Positions 42,112 through 53,699 of a stretch of DNA of 64,000 nucleotides are shown piece after piece. This DNA comes from Prorocentrum cordatum (lineage: Eukaryota; Sar; Dinophyceae; Prorocentrales; Prorocentraceae). Under the pieces are notes generated by a model. It did not search any database. It was not told where the DNA came from and was given only the letters and a program-made list of their open reading frames with translations. The stretch covers positions 286,688-350,687 of the forward strand of contig CAUYUJ010021671.1 in NCBI GenBank assembly GCA_963575745.1. The letters are read 5' to 3'. Numbering within the stretch: position 1 is the first letter of the stretch; the number at the start of each line of letters is the position of its first letter. A program made the translations under genes and the position numbers.

Positions 42112-42265
42112 ATTATGGGGAAATCTTATGGGGGAATCCTGTGGGGGAACCCACTACGAATCCCATGGGGAACCCATTGCGAATCCGATTGGGAATCCCC
42201 TATTGCGAATCCCGTTATGAATCCTGTTGGGGGGGAACCCTTTAAGAATCCCATGAGGACGAGGA
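42112..42265 (+). repeat. Minisatellite around GGGGAATCC / GCGAATCCC
   Basis: About ten degenerate units of 14-20 bp such as TATGGGGGAATCCTGTGGGG and GCGAATCCGATTGGGAATCC. Confidence 0.75.
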
Positions 42266-42962
42266 GGACGAGGAATCCTCGTCCTCCGGGTGGTTCTGTT
42301 TCGCCGCACCGTGCCGGCCGACCGCGGCAGCAGGTGTTGGTGGCGACAGGATGCCGCTGGCCTGCACGCCCTTGACTGGGGGCGGAGAGAGTAGGCGAAC
42401 AGCTCCACCCCTGCTCAGAGATAAGGAACTCTTGCGCTGAGCAAGTGGAGTTCACCCGAAGCGTGTTTTAAACGGTAGTCCAGGTCCAGATATAATGATG
42501 TTGCTCTACGAGGAAAAGAAGCTCCAAGAAAACGCCCAGGGCCCAGTCCAGATTCCTGATTTTCTGAAGCGAAATGTGGAGCCCATGAAAACTGAAGCGA
42601 AATCTGAACTCCATGGAAACTGGCGCATTTTCTCAAGACGTCTGATGGGTGCACGGCGGGTTCGTGTCTTGTCGACCCCAGTGTTGGTTTTGCTGAAACT
42701 GCGTGGATCGTTCAACCTTAAACGCCAGGGCGTTCCATATTGGCTGATTCTAGGCCACTGGCGGCGTTCAACCTTGAACGCCCGCTGCCTGGTCGCTGCC
42801 GCGAAGACACGACACGAACCTACCGCAAGTAGGAATCGACCGGCCTGGAGCCACCTGTGCGGCTTAAGCGCGCGCCCCAGATGGAGGAGGGGCGCCCCCC
42901 CAAAACAGACATTGTGAAACAGAACAACTCCCGGCGGAAGTCAGGAAGTCAGGGGTAGCGAC
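42266..42962. other. Unassigned stretch with an unrecognised ORF
   Basis: Plus-strand ORF 42495-42917 (140 codons) has an ordinary composition (start MMLLYEEKKLQENAQ) but no recognised domain. It contains a palindromic GGCGTTCAA/TTGAACGCC motif. I do not call it a gene. Confidence 0.3.
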
Positions 42963-43090
42963 TCATCATCATTATCATCATCATCAGCATCATCATCAGC
43001 ATCATCAGCATCATCAGCATCAGCATCAGCATCAGCATCATCATCAGCAGCATCATCATCAGCATCATCATCAGCAGCAGCATCCTCATC

Positions 43091-43127
<37 letters not shown>

Positions 43128-43558
43128 TCATCATCCACATCATTAGCATCAACATCATATTCAACATCAACATCAGCATCATCCTCATCATCAGCATAAG
43201 CATCAGTATCAGCATCATCATCAGCATAAACATCAAAATCATACTCATCATTCCCATTATCATCCTCATCCTCATCGTCATCCTCGTCATCATCATCATC
43301 CTCATCCTCATCGTCATCCTCATCATCATCATCACCATCACCATCACCATGATGACCAACACCATCATCACCACCGTCCCTAACACCATTACCGTCATAT
43401 CAGCCTCGCCACACGGCACATTGCCCAGCAACAAATGTTGTCCCGAACCGAAAGCGACCGGTGTTGGGCAAGCGACCTGTGCTTCGGATGGGCAACGCCC
43501 GCGGCGACACCGACAGCGAATCATCATCCTGCCCATAGCGATCGCACCAAGTCATGAC

Positions 43559-43594
<36 letters not shown>

Positions 43595-43783
43595 TATCAT
43601 CAGCATCATCATCATCATCATCATCATCATCAACGTCATCATCATCATCCTCATGCTAATCACCACAACCGCCATCACCACTACCATCACCATCACCATC
43701 ACCATCCCAATCACCAACAGCAGCAGAATCAGCAGCAGCAGCATCCGCATCCGAATCCGCATCCGCATCATCCTTCCCCTCCC

Positions 43784-43843
<60 letters not shown>

Positions 43844-44279
43844 GACCATCATCATCATCATCAGCATCGTCACCATCATCATCATGATCATCACCATCAT
43901 CATCGTCATCATCACCATCATCATCACTAACACTAGCAGCACCAGCACTAGCACCACCATCATCATCATCATCAGCATCATCATCAGCATCTTCATCGTC
44001 ATCATCATCGTAATGATTACCATCACCACCACCAACACCACAATCACCATTATCATTACCATCATCGTCATCATCATCATCATTGTCACAAGCACCATCC
44101 TCATCCTCTTCCTCATCACCATCAGCCACGTCACCACCATCACCATCACCATCATCGTCATTGTCACAACCATCACCGTCATGATACTTAACAGCATCAT
44201 CATCATCATCGCTCATCATCTTCATCATCATCTTCATCATCATCATCACATTCTCCATCATCATCATCATCAGCATCAG

Positions 44280-44317
<38 letters not shown>

Positions 44318-44690
44318 CCATCGCAATTATGATCATCGTCACCATCACCATCACCATCACCATCATCATGATCAACATCATCGTTATCGCCATCATCATC
44401 ATCATCATCACCATCACCAACACAATCATCACCATCATCTTCATCATCATCATAATCACCGTCACTGTCATTATTCTCATCCTCACCCTCACCCTCACCC
44501 TCACCATCACTACCACCATCGTCATCACCATCATCATCAGACATCATCGTAAGCATGATCATCCTCATCTCCATCCTCATCACCACCACCCCACCATCAG
44601 CATCAGCATCAGCATCAGCATCATCAGTATCAGCATCAGCATCAGCATCAGCCTCAACATCATCATCGTCATCATTACCATCATTTACAG
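42963..44690 (+). repeat. (CAT)n trinucleotide array with an internal unique segment
   Basis: CAT units with CAG, CAC and CCT interruptions fill 42963-43350 and 43555-44690. A unique 160-bp segment lies at 43395-43553. Poly-His, poly-Asp, poly-Met and poly-Ile frames here are array translations. Confidence 0.95.
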
Positions 44691-45118
44691 GGGACCGTGC
44701 GGACCGACCGATCGCCGCGCGACGGGGGGGGAACGCCTGGCGTTCTGCCGCGCCAGCACCTTCGAGGCGTCGTTGCCCTCGTCGGCCACGCAGAGCATGT
44801 CGACCCCTCGCAGGGCGCGCGCGGGGCACGTTGGGCGCTGCTTAACGGGGGGGGGCGAGTAACGGGGGGGCGGAGAAGCGTGCACCTTTCGTCACCCTTT
44901 TGGGCCCCAAAGGGCCCCAGAAGTACACCTTTCCTCGCCCCCCCCCCCCCTGCGGAGCGCCCGACGGCGCCCAGGCGTGCTGCCTCCGGCGGCTGAGTGC
45001 TACCGTTCGGAGGGTCCTGGCTGTGTCGGGCGCTGGCGTCGGCTCTCCACCTGGGATGGCCCTGGGTAGCCCTCGCTGCGAGTGCTGCGCGCACCGCTCA
45101 GAAACCTCGCATAGAGTC
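44691..45118. other. Unassigned stretch
   Basis: A minus-strand frame near 44810-44700 reads GVDMLCVADEGNDASKVLAR and could be an exon, but the family is not recognised. Confidence 0.35.
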
Positions 45119-45480
45119 CTCCTCCTCTCCTCCTCCTCCTCCTCCTCCTCCTCCTGCTCCGTGCTCCTCCCTCCCCTTGCTCCTTCTCCTTCTCCTCCTC
45201 CTCCTCCCTTGCTCCTCCTCCTCCTCCTCCTCCTCCTCCTCCGCCTGCTCCTCCTCCCCCTTCTTCCTCCTCCTTCTCCTCCTCCTGTGTGGCCTCGCGC
45301 TGTGCTCCTCCTTCTGCTCCTCCTCGCTCCCCCCTCCCTCCGTATGATCCTCCTTCCCCTACTCCCTCCAGGCTCCTCCCTCCCTATGTTCCTCCTTCCC
45401 TCCCTGTGTTCCTCCCTCCCTCCTTATGGTCCTCCTTCCCTCGCTATGTTCCTCCTCGCTCCTCCCTCCACCCCTATGTT
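45119..45480 (+). repeat. (CCT)n and CCCTCCCTATGTTCCT-type repeats
   Basis: CCT to about 45290, then a degenerate array with TATGTTCCTCCTTCC units. Confidence 0.8.
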
Positions 45481-45510
45481 CCTCCTTCCCATCACTCCCT
45501 CCTTCACCCT

Positions 45511-45726
45511 TCGGCTACACGCAAGAGCGACCCTGGGCAAGAGCGAGCTTTGATGCGCGGCTTCTTGGGGACCACGGGGGGGACCAACACACGAGCGCAC
45601 GAGACGCTACTATATCGCATCGCGCTCGGCGATCAAGGGGGACCCGAGTGGGCCCGCACAAAAAAGGTCACTCCCGCGAAGGAAAAAAGGTCACTCCGGC
45701 GAAGGACCACTCTTTCGTGTAGTCGA
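45511..45726. mobile_element. Family B TIR element B2
   Basis: Ends TCGGCTACACGCAAGAGCGA and the inverse of CACTCTTTCGTGTAGTCGA. The right TIR core AAAGGTCACTC.CGCGAAGG is duplicated in tandem, which makes this copy 216 bp long. Confidence 0.85.
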
Positions 45727-46604
45727 ACCCTTCCCTCCACTTGGACGCACGATCCAAAGATAAAAACCCATGCGCGGTCCAAAAGTGTCCCGGGCCGCGG
45801 CCACCCCTGGGCCGCCCCAGGCCGGGGGGGGGGCACCCCTGGGCCGCCCCCCCGGGCCTGCCATGGGCCTGGGGCCAACTTCTCCTCCGTTCTTTTTGTT
45901 TTTGTTTTTTTGTTTCTCTCTCTCTCTCTCTCTCTCCTGGTCCAGGTTGCCCTGCCCTTCCTCGTTCCGATCCTCCCTGCTTTCCTCTTTCCTCTCTGTC
46001 CTCTCTGTCCAGTGTCTCCTCTCCTCCCTCCTGTCACCTGATTTCTGTCCTGCCCCTCCTCTCCTCCTTCGCCCCCGAAGGGAAGCACAAGACGGGACAA
46101 TCCACCGAAGGCCCCAGGAGGCCCGGAGGCCCCAAGAGGCCCGGAGGCCTCCTCTTCCTCGTCCTCCTCCTTCTTCTCCTCCTCCTCCTCTTCCTCTCTT
46201 TTCTCTCCCAATGATCCCGCAAGCGTGTTTCCACAACGGCTTGGGGATGGCACAATCCAATAGCTGGGCAAAACTGTGGCTCAAAAGGCATGTGGAAGCG
46301 GCGGCTCTTCGCCGTAGGCGCTGCCGGTAATTCGAAGAGAACGGTACGGAACAATGCCATCGCCTCAACAGCGACACGCTCAAACTACGCAAAAGGCATG
46401 CGGGATGGCAATCATCCTCTAGAGAGCTGCACGCCCTCTTCTAAAACATCCCTCGATCCGTTGGGCCAGGCGCCTGGTGGGATGGACGTTCACGAGTGAT
46501 GTTCATGTGAGCCCTGAGATCGAATATTGATAACAACAGTGGCATCAACAAAATATAATGGGTTCTGACCATGTTTTCATCCAGGGGCAACCATCCACCA
46601 GCGA
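45727..46604. other. Unassigned stretch with short CT and CCT runs
   Basis: (CT)n near 45915-45936 and CCT/TTC at 46145-46205. The remaining unique sequence is unrecognised. Confidence 0.4.
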
Positions 46605-46800
46605 TGACGCCCTTTCCAAGGGATCCTTAGGAAAGGGAGTTCTTACTAAGGGATCCTTTGGCACGATATTCTTACTAAGGAGCCCTTAGTCAAAATCTGT
46701 ACGAAAGTTCCAGCACTATGGAACCATTCGCACAGGAACTCTTACTGAAGAATCCTCAGTCGAGGAATCATGACTAAGGAATCCTTCCTACGAAATCCTT
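46605..46800. repeat. Cluster of palindromic TTACTAAGGAATCCTT units
   Basis: Variants such as AAGGGATCCTTAGGAAAGG, TTACTAAGGGATCCTT and GACTAAGGAATCCTTCC recur about every 25-40 bp. Each is near-palindromic around GGATCC or GAATCC. Confidence 0.7.
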
Positions 46801-47019
46801 GTTGCGGAATCATGCGCCCTTGGCCCCAAAATGGTAAGACAGCGAGGGAGATATGCTTACTCTGCATAACAGCGGGTGGAACAAAGGAGAGCAGAGGCCG
46901 CGAGAGAGGGAAGGAAAAAAAGAGAGAGAGAGAGAGACAGAGAAATACAGACCAGAAAAGCGTGAAGAACACAGGAACACCTCGGTCATCGGTCATCGAA
47001 CCTCGGACCTCGATACTCA
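46801..47019. other. Unassigned stretch
   Basis: A short (GA)n run at 46919-46938. Nothing else recognised. Confidence 0.4.
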
Positions 47020-47165
47020 ATTCAAAGGGTTCGGGTGCGTCGAGGAGGGGGGTCAGGGAGAGGGAGGGGGGGTGCGCAGCATTGCCCCAGACATGTGCGC
47101 GGACGAGGTCGAGGGAAGGAAGAGAGCGCATGAAAAGAAGAAAGGAGGAACATGACATCTGGGAC
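47020..47165. repeat. Diverged family H relative
   Basis: Shares ATGTGCGCGGACGA, GAAAAGAAGAAAGGAGGA and GACATCTGGGACATGTCATC with 59262-59410. Confidence 0.5.
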
Positions 47166-47367
47166 ATGTCATCGCCCCGAGAGTGAGTGAGCGAGACATG
47201 GATAGAGGCAGGCCAAACGACGGTCAAGGCCCCCTGACCCCTAAACGGCCACTTCGAGAATACACCAAGACGTTGGCGAGCGCCCGAGAAAACTTCAGCC
47301 GTGGATCGAAGCGTTCTCCATTATTCCCTCTCGCCCAGTGGAATTCTCCAACGATGTGCTGGTTCAG

Positions 47368-47530
47368 GTAGGGGCCATCCAAGATGGGGGCGTCCAAGAG
47401 GGGGGTCGCAAACCATGACCCGAAGCACGCGCGCGGCCCAGGTGCGGGGGCCAGGGGACGTATTGAAGCAAATATAGGGACGAAGACACCCGGGGAGACA
47501 CCATGGCCCAGCCATGATGCCTCCCCCCCC
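47368..47530. mobile_element. Family H TIR element H3
   Basis: Left GTAGGGGCCATCCAAGATGG and GGGGGCGTCCAAGAGGGGG; interior GCACGCGCGCGGCCCA; right CCATGATGCCTCCCCC. It abuts family C copy C3. Confidence 0.65.
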
Positions 47531-47539
47531 GCCCCCAAT

Positions 47540-47922
47540 ACGAGGGGGAACCATAGGGGAGGACTGGCTGAGGGGGCGAGCATCTAGCTGGAATCGGCGA
47601 TACATCGCCGATGGATCGGCGATAGGCCCCCGACACGGTGAGGGCATTGGATATGGAACCATTGGATAAGGAATCCAGGGTCTGGAGGCCGGTGGAACTC
47701 CAATCGAAGCTTGGCTATGGATATCACCGCCACCCTCATCAGACAAGGAACCCTCCAGGGTCTGAAGCCTCCTGGGCACGTTCCTTGACGAACGCCCTCA
47801 CCGTAGCGGAACTGGACGTGCCTGGGCGGGGTGGGTTACCAGGCCCCTGCCAGCGATGATTGAATGGGGGATCGGGAGTCGCTGCGTCCCCCCTGCGCCC
47901 GTTCCCCCCTAACGTCCCCTCC
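47540..47922. repeat. Family C element C3, split by a nested insertion
   Basis: The left half (47540-47633) carries GGAATCGGCGATACATCGCC; the right half (47804-47922) carries TGCCTGGGCGGGGTGGGTTA and CCCCCCTAACGTCCCCT. Both match C2 and C4. Confidence 0.8.
47636..47803. mobile_element. 168-bp TIR element nested in family C
   Basis: Termini CGGTGAGGGCATTGG and the inverse of ACGCCCTCACCG, with longer imperfect pairing that includes CCAGGGTCTGGAGG against CCTCCAGGGTCTGAAGC. TA follows on the right; CA (a changed TA) precedes on the left. Copy C4 shows the empty site as CCCCCGCTAGCG. The TIR start resembles that of the element at 5383-5588. Confidence 0.7.
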
Positions 47923-48835
47923 AAGGAGGTCCCCTCCGCCTCTTCCTCATCCTTCTCCTCCTCCTCCTCCTCCTCCTCCTCCTCATCCTTCTCCTCGAGC
48001 TTAGTGGGCCCTGGAAACGGCAAGGCCTTTGATAGTCTCTTTGCTTCTTGTTCATGGAAGCGGCAACACAACGGTTCACCGAGACGGTAAAAATAACGGT
48101 TCACCTAAACGGCCTGGGAAGTCTGGGGATCCGAAGGACGTTCGAGACCAGTTCGGAGACGGCCCGGACCCGGCAAGCAAAGATGATCTGGACCAGGCCC
48201 CTGCCATGGGGGAAACGAAACCCGTGACACAACGGCGCCAGAGATGTCAGACCTGATAGAGCTACGAACCCCGACCTTGGAATGCAGGCGGGGATGACTT
48301 GTGAGGTCGGCAGGAGCACGGAAGGAGGGGAGAACAGGGCGGCCATATTGATTCCCTGGTTGTCCGTGTCGAGACTTGGCGGGGCTCCCCAAGGATGTTG
48401 AGGGCGGATGGAGAAGACGAGGAACGAAGGAGCTGGCAGGCGAGAGGATGGGAGAAGGGAGCGGCAGGAGCGAAGGGGCGGTGCAAAGGAAGATTGGGCG
48501 GGAAGCAGGTGGGAAGCTGGGCAGCCGTTGGGCCCTGTTGGGGATCTCGTTCATGTTTTGCACGCCGCCATGCGAGCCACCAGGGGGACAGGCGTGCATG
48601 ACTTGCGGAAAAGGTAGCAGCAACGAAGATCATGCCTATGGGGCGCGCTGTGTTGGTTCCCGTGTTGTCCGTTTGACGTTGTGGAGCTTTGTCGGGGCGT
48701 CAGAGGCCATCCTGGGGGCCTCTTGGGGAACCTGGATGCCCTCCAGAGACGTTAAAAAAAATGTCGGCAATGGTATAAAAATGGAAAACTAAAACGGTCA
48801 CGAAAAACTGCCCTGTCGTTCCCAGGGCCCGCTCA
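47923..48835. other. Unassigned stretch with short (CCT)n
   Basis: CCT at 47950-47995. The rest is unique and unrecognised. Confidence 0.4.
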
Positions 48836-49000
48836 TCGGCTACACGCAAGAGTGACCCTGGGCCAGAGTGACCTTTGGTGCGGGGCCTCAGGGGGCCGCT
48901 GGGACGCCAAATCCAAGCGTGCAGGCCAGTGCTGGGGGGACCCCTTGTGGGCCCGCACGACAGGTCACTCCGGCGAAGGGTCACTCTCACGCATAGGCGA
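48836..49000. mobile_element. Family B TIR element B3
   Basis: Ends TCGGCTACACGCAAGAGTGA and the inverse of GGTCACTCTCACGCATAGGCGA; 165 bp. Confidence 0.85.
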
Positions 49001-49635
49001 AGCCGTGTCCCGAGAGGCGCCCGGCCGCGAGAGAGGGAGAGAGGGAAAGCACGCCGGCGCCTCCCAGGGGCAGGAGCTCCTGCGGCGCGCCCACCCACCC
49101 CCTGGGTGACGCGCGCGGCCGGGGCGGCCCGCCCGCCGCTCGATGGTCCTCAGCACGCGTGCTCGCACCAACGGCTCGCCGCTCGGCGGCCTTCCAGACC
49201 ACAGGTATCCGGTGCCCGAGGCCGCCTGCTTACGTACACCTCGTGGCGAAGATCTTCAACGCCCGAGGCCTCCTCCCGCGTTCCGCCTCCGCGGCCGCCC
49301 TCCTCTTTCCCTGGGTGCATTTTTTGTGCCCATCGTTCCGGCGCGGCCCACTGGCTATCCGGACGCGATGCGCGAGCGGCCCTCGCTGCTGACAAAGAGG
49401 TGCTGCGTAGCGCCAACGTGCGCTCGTCCACCGAAGCCGTTCAATACGACGCAGGCGGCGCAGTGACAGGCGACGCAGGCCGCGAGTTAGGGGCGGAGCC
49501 GATCGGGGTGAACACACACTCGGCTAACACACGTCCTAAAGATCATCGAGCCGCGCCGACCCCCCCCCCCAGAGGCGATCGGACCCGCGCCCTGCCCGCC
49601 CGGACCCAGAGGACGAAGAAGAAATATACATGGCG
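49001..49635. other. Unassigned stretch
   Basis: GC-rich, open on both strands, no domain recognised. Confidence 0.35.
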
Positions 49636-49840
49636 GACTTCGAAAACCCTGAACACAGAAAAAACGATGTCATCTCCTGGGGGCGCATCTTTTACTTCCG
49701 CCGCCCTTCCGCTGGCTTCCGCCCGCGGAGGCGGCCTCGCTTTACTTCCGCCGACCTTCCGCCGCCCGTCCGTCGCCTTCCGCCGCGGAAGAGATGACAA
49801 CTCCTTCGATCCCTGAAGGCAAGGCCAGTTTTGGAACGCG
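49636..49840. repeat. Family F element F2
   Basis: Carries GAAAACCCTGAACAC, TTTTACTTCCGCCGCCCTTCC and AGAGATGACAACTCCTTCGA. Confidence 0.8.
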
Positions 49841-50082
49841 CCCCAGCCAGGCCCACCCTGGGCTCCTTCGTCTCGAAAAACTCGAGGCGGAGAGTCTTCG
49901 CAGGCTTCGGCCCCTGGGGGCACTCGCGGGACCTCGGGGCCGTGCGAGAAGGGCTCGGACGAAGAGCTGGCAAGTCCCAGCAAAAAAAAAGGTCCGGACC
50001 TCTGGGGGCCCCGCATTGCGAAGCTCAAGACGTCGTGTGTCTGGGCACTGTCGGTGGCGAGGAAGCCCGAGCTCAGTTGCCC
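49841..50082. other. Unassigned stretch
   Basis: Nothing recognised. Confidence 0.35.
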
Positions 50083-50265
50083 CGATACGCAACACGCAAC
50101 AAGTAGCGTACGGATACGGAGCTCAACACGTAGACTGAAAGCGTAGGTATGACGCGATAGGGTCGCCAACACGTGGGACAACACGCTGGGCCAACACTCA
50201 ACTCATTGACACGGAAGTTGCTAGCACGGTACATGTTGCGTTTCAAAACGGGCGCATCGAGGCAG
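50083..50265 (+). repeat. Family E element E2
   Basis: Starts CGATACGCAACACGCAACAA and ends AAACGGGCGCATCGAGGCAG. Confidence 0.8.
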
Positions 50266-50954
50266 CGAAGAGTCCGAGTCGCCAGAGGTGCACAGGAAGG
50301 GGATGGGGAGGAAAGAGGGGGGGAGTAGAGCGAGGTTGCGGAGGAGCGCACGTAGCTGGATGAGCTCATCCCAGTCACCGCGACCTGCAAGGCGTATGAC
50401 AGCGCAGGCTGCTCAGTGTAGGGACTCGTGGGTCAGGTCCAACTGCACGTGTTGGTGGAGGCTCGCCATCGTCGCCGTCGGCACCGACACCACAGCCGCA
50501 TTCATGCAACAAGAAATTCCACTCAAGGCGTCGGCCACGTAACCCACGCGACTCTTCGTCAATCCGTGTTTCGATGACGACGGTGAGCAGCATGGCGAGG
50601 ATTGACCCAACGGCCACGCTCCTGCTGACTACCAGTGACCACCCCGAGGATGCATGGCCGTCGTTACCAGTGGCCCCCCCGAGGATGCATGGCCGTCGGT
50701 TCAGCCGCATCGCAGATCTCAAACCATGGACGCAAGCATTCTCATCAAGCCTTCAAGGGACCGGGAAGGCGGGGATCCGGAAGCGACGATAGATCAAGGG
50801 GCCCAAGGACACACGAATGAAGACACACAAATGACAGGATTCCCCGTAATTTCTTATATTTTCTGGGCTTTTGTCTCCCCCCCCACTTCCCATATGTTCC
50901 CATGTTTCCGGGGGAATCGACGATTAATTTTGTCTGTGTGTGTTTTCCTCCCCT
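50266..50954. other. Unassigned stretch
   Basis: Two CCGAGGATGCATGGCCGTCG units at 50643-50698. Coding-like minus frames near 50610-50330 lie in two frames and are not recognised. Confidence 0.35.
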
Positions 50955-51350
50955 GAATATAGTGCCGATGGATCTGCGAGAGGCCCCCCCGATGGGGAGA
51001 CCCAAAGGTTCCTGGGCAGGTTGGGGCATCCAGGCTCCGATCAGCGAATGGGCGATTGGGGGTCGACGCTTCCCCCCGAGCCAGCCCCCCTCCCCCCTGT
51101 GGGCGCCCCAGAATCATCTGCTGAAGCGGCTCTCCCTCCTCTTCCTCCTCCTCATCCTCCTCCTCCTCCTCCTCCTCCTCCTCCTATCCTCCCCCGCGAC
51201 TCCTCCTCCCTCCTCCTTCCTCCGCCTCCTCCTCCTCCTCCTCCTCGGCCTCCTGCTCCTCCCCTCCTCTCCTCCCCTCCTCTCCTCCCCCCCGAGCCAG
51301 CCCCCCCCCCCCCCTCTGTGGCACCCGCAGAATTATCTGCTGAAGCGGCC
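50955..51350 (+). repeat. Partial family C copy (C5) and a direct repeat bounding a CCT block
   Basis: 50955-51105 matches the family C core and right half but lacks clean termini. The segment CCCCCGAGCCAGCCCCCC then TGTGG, and AATCATCTGCTGAAGCGGC (51077-51131), recurs at 51289-51345 on the other side of a 160-bp CCT block. Confidence 0.65.
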
Positions 51351-51840
51351 CCCCGAGGCCGAGAACGGACGGAAAAAACTCCCGTCGTGATTTGTTCAAG
51401 ACGTGAGCATGGTCTGGGACCCGGAAGGGCAGGAGGAAGAATCGTTCTTCCCACCCAGCAGGGAGGGGGCTTGCTAGATGTAAGGCGAAAAACGTCCCCG
51501 ACACTCGCGCCCACCTCGCATTACTACTGCGGAGCCACCAGGGGTTCCGAGTCCCCAAGGGCCCACGTAGTGTCCGACCCCGCGCCCTCCACAAGTGACG
51601 ACACATAACGGATGGCAGACAGAGCTCTCCCTCCTCCTCCTCCTCCTCCTCCTCCTCCTCCCCGCCTATCCTCCCCCCCCCGATTCCTCCTCCCTCCTCC
51701 TTCCTCCACCTCCTCCTCCTCCTCCTCCTCCTCCTCTCCTCCCCTCCCTCTTTCCTTCTGTCCTCCTCCCTCCTCCTCCTCCTTCTCCTCCTCCTCCTCC
51801 TCCTCCTCCTCCTCTTCCTCCTCCTTCTCTTCCGACAACG
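51132..51840 (+). repeat. (CCT)n tracts
   Basis: CCT at 51132-51288 and 51627-51835, with unique sequence at 51351-51626 in which no gene is seen. Confidence 0.85.
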
Positions 51841-52227
51841 ACGACGACAATTCCTCCTCCACCCCCCCTCTTGGGGCACGACGGCTTCTTCAGCCCTTGA
51901 TTCCCCTGCATGTTCTTCCGCATCCCTGATCCGGGCAACTCGCCTGGAATCTAAATCCCCTCGAATCATAAACAAATCTGCCCTGGGAGCCCTTACCCGG
52001 CCCCAGGCCCGTAACAAAAGCGACAGGGGATGAGAAACGGGTCCTGGGGAATGGATCGAGACCTCTGGGGTCGACGTTATGATAAAAAATATGACGTCGG
52101 GGTCTGGGATGACAGACAGAAGCGAAGTATGCAGCCAAGAAGAAGCGACACCATCGAAATCCGAAAGCTGTGCCCATGCCCGCCGTACATTCTAATCACC
52201 CTATATGCGGTCTCAGAAATGTGGCCG
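51841..52227. other. Unassigned stretch
   Basis: Nothing recognised. Confidence 0.4.
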
Positions 52228-52400
52228 GTTTCCGAAAACCTGATCCAAAAAAAGACGACATTTACTTCCGCTTCCGCCAGCGGAGTTGGCCTCGTCTTGC
52301 TGCAGCTGACTTCCGCCGCCCTCCGCCGCCTTCCGCCGAGGAAGAGATGGCAACTCCGTCGATCCTCGAAGGCGAGGCCCTTCCTGAACATCCTCAAATA
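52228..52400. repeat. Family F element F3
   Basis: Carries TTTACTTCCGCTTCCGCC, GACTTCCGCCGCCCTCCGCC and AGAGATGGCAACTCCGTCGA. Confidence 0.75.
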
Positions 52401-52824
52401 ACAACATATTACCGATGACCGACAGAAGAGAAATATCAATGCTGCGCGTTGCGCAGAGAGCATACCAACTTACAGACGCAAGTGGCAGACACGAACTGCG
52501 GGCATACATGCACAATCTGGACGCGTGAAGCATGTATTAACTTCACGAAATAGCACAACCACATGACACGCATACAAAACACGGCAGGCAGCATACAAGA
52601 TAACACTGGCAAGCCAATCGCGACAGACCACAGACGATAATGGCATACCAACTGTCACTGACACAACACGACGTCAAAACGACAGACAAGGCACGGCGGA
52701 CCAACCACGATAACACTAAACGATCATAACCAAACAATGTACGCAACACGCCGATGATACTGTGCACATGAAATGTATCCACACATTCACACGGAGAAAC
52801 ACCCGTAAACGCACCTTTGTCACC
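52401..52824. other. Unassigned stretch
   Basis: AT-richer than most of the window, many ACACAAC-like words, no gene recognised. Confidence 0.35.
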
Positions 52825-53007
52825 GCGATACGCAACACGCAACCCGTAGCGTGTTGACACGGAGCTCACCACGTAGGTCGAAAACGTACGTTTGGCGCGG
52901 TACAATCGCCAATCGTGAGCAAAGACGTTGAGCCATCACGCAGCGTGTTCACACAGGCGTTCTGAACACTGCACGTGTTGCGTTTCGAGACGGGCGTATC
53001 AGGGCAG
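52825..53007 (+). repeat. Family E element E3
   Basis: Starts GCGATACGCAACACGCAACC and ends GAGACGGGCGTATCAGGGCA. Confidence 0.8.
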
Positions 53008-53456
53008 CTAAGAAACGCAAACACACATCGGATACAAACGACCACCAAAGAGAGGGCAGGCACACACACACAAACATACACACACACACACAACGTACAC
53101 AATGCAAATCCCATATACTGCCGGCACGCACAGAGGACAGACACAGCGAGCAGGCACACAAAACAAACTTCTAGCGACGGATGCTAGGCAGGGGACGTCT
53201 GCGCTGGCGATTGGAGGAGAGAACGGCCGAAGGGTAGCGGTATGGGCACCTTTTCCTTCTCAGAGCCACACTGACTACCTACCAGACCACCCTAACCCAA
53301 CCCGAAGACCCGAATTTGACTCGAGTTTCGGGTTGTGGGGGGTACGGGGCCCATGTGTTTTTTCAATGTTCCCCGACCCCACCCCCCCCCACTGGAAATG
53401 GAGGGCAAATTGAATCCTTCGGGTTGGGCTGGTGTGCTTTGGTGGGTGGTGACACT
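53008..53456. other. Unassigned stretch with short (CA)n
   Basis: CA-rich at 53058-53100. Otherwise unrecognised. Confidence 0.4.
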
Positions 53457-53694
53457 TGAGCAGGGACCGACGGTCCCGGCATTCCTATAGGCCTACCACG
53501 ACATGTTCTGAGAATCCCAAAATGTTCTAAAAACAAAATGATGTTCTATGTTCTTAGAACACAAACCCGACGTGTTAGAACAAGACAGTCCGAGCCAGAA
53601 ACGTTCTGATAATATCTCGTGGAGACCACAAACGGTTCTCAGAACATTGCTTGGCAGGCCTATAGGCACGCCGGGACGCTTCGCAACTGCTTCA
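53457..53694. mobile_element. Family D TIR element D1
   Basis: Left TTGAGCAGGGACCG, CCCGGCATTCCTATAGGCCT, ACATGTTCTGAGAA. Right, in inverse: TTCTCAGAACATTG, AGGCCTATAGGCACGCCGGG, CTGCTTCA. TIR about 60 bp. It stops six bases before the largest CCT array. Confidence 0.85.
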
Positions 53695-53699
53695 GACAC

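Noticed and set aside
42941-44862. Poly-His, poly-Asp, poly-Ile and poly-Met frames
   Set aside because: They are translations of the (CAT)n array on both strands; no non-repetitive domain is attached.
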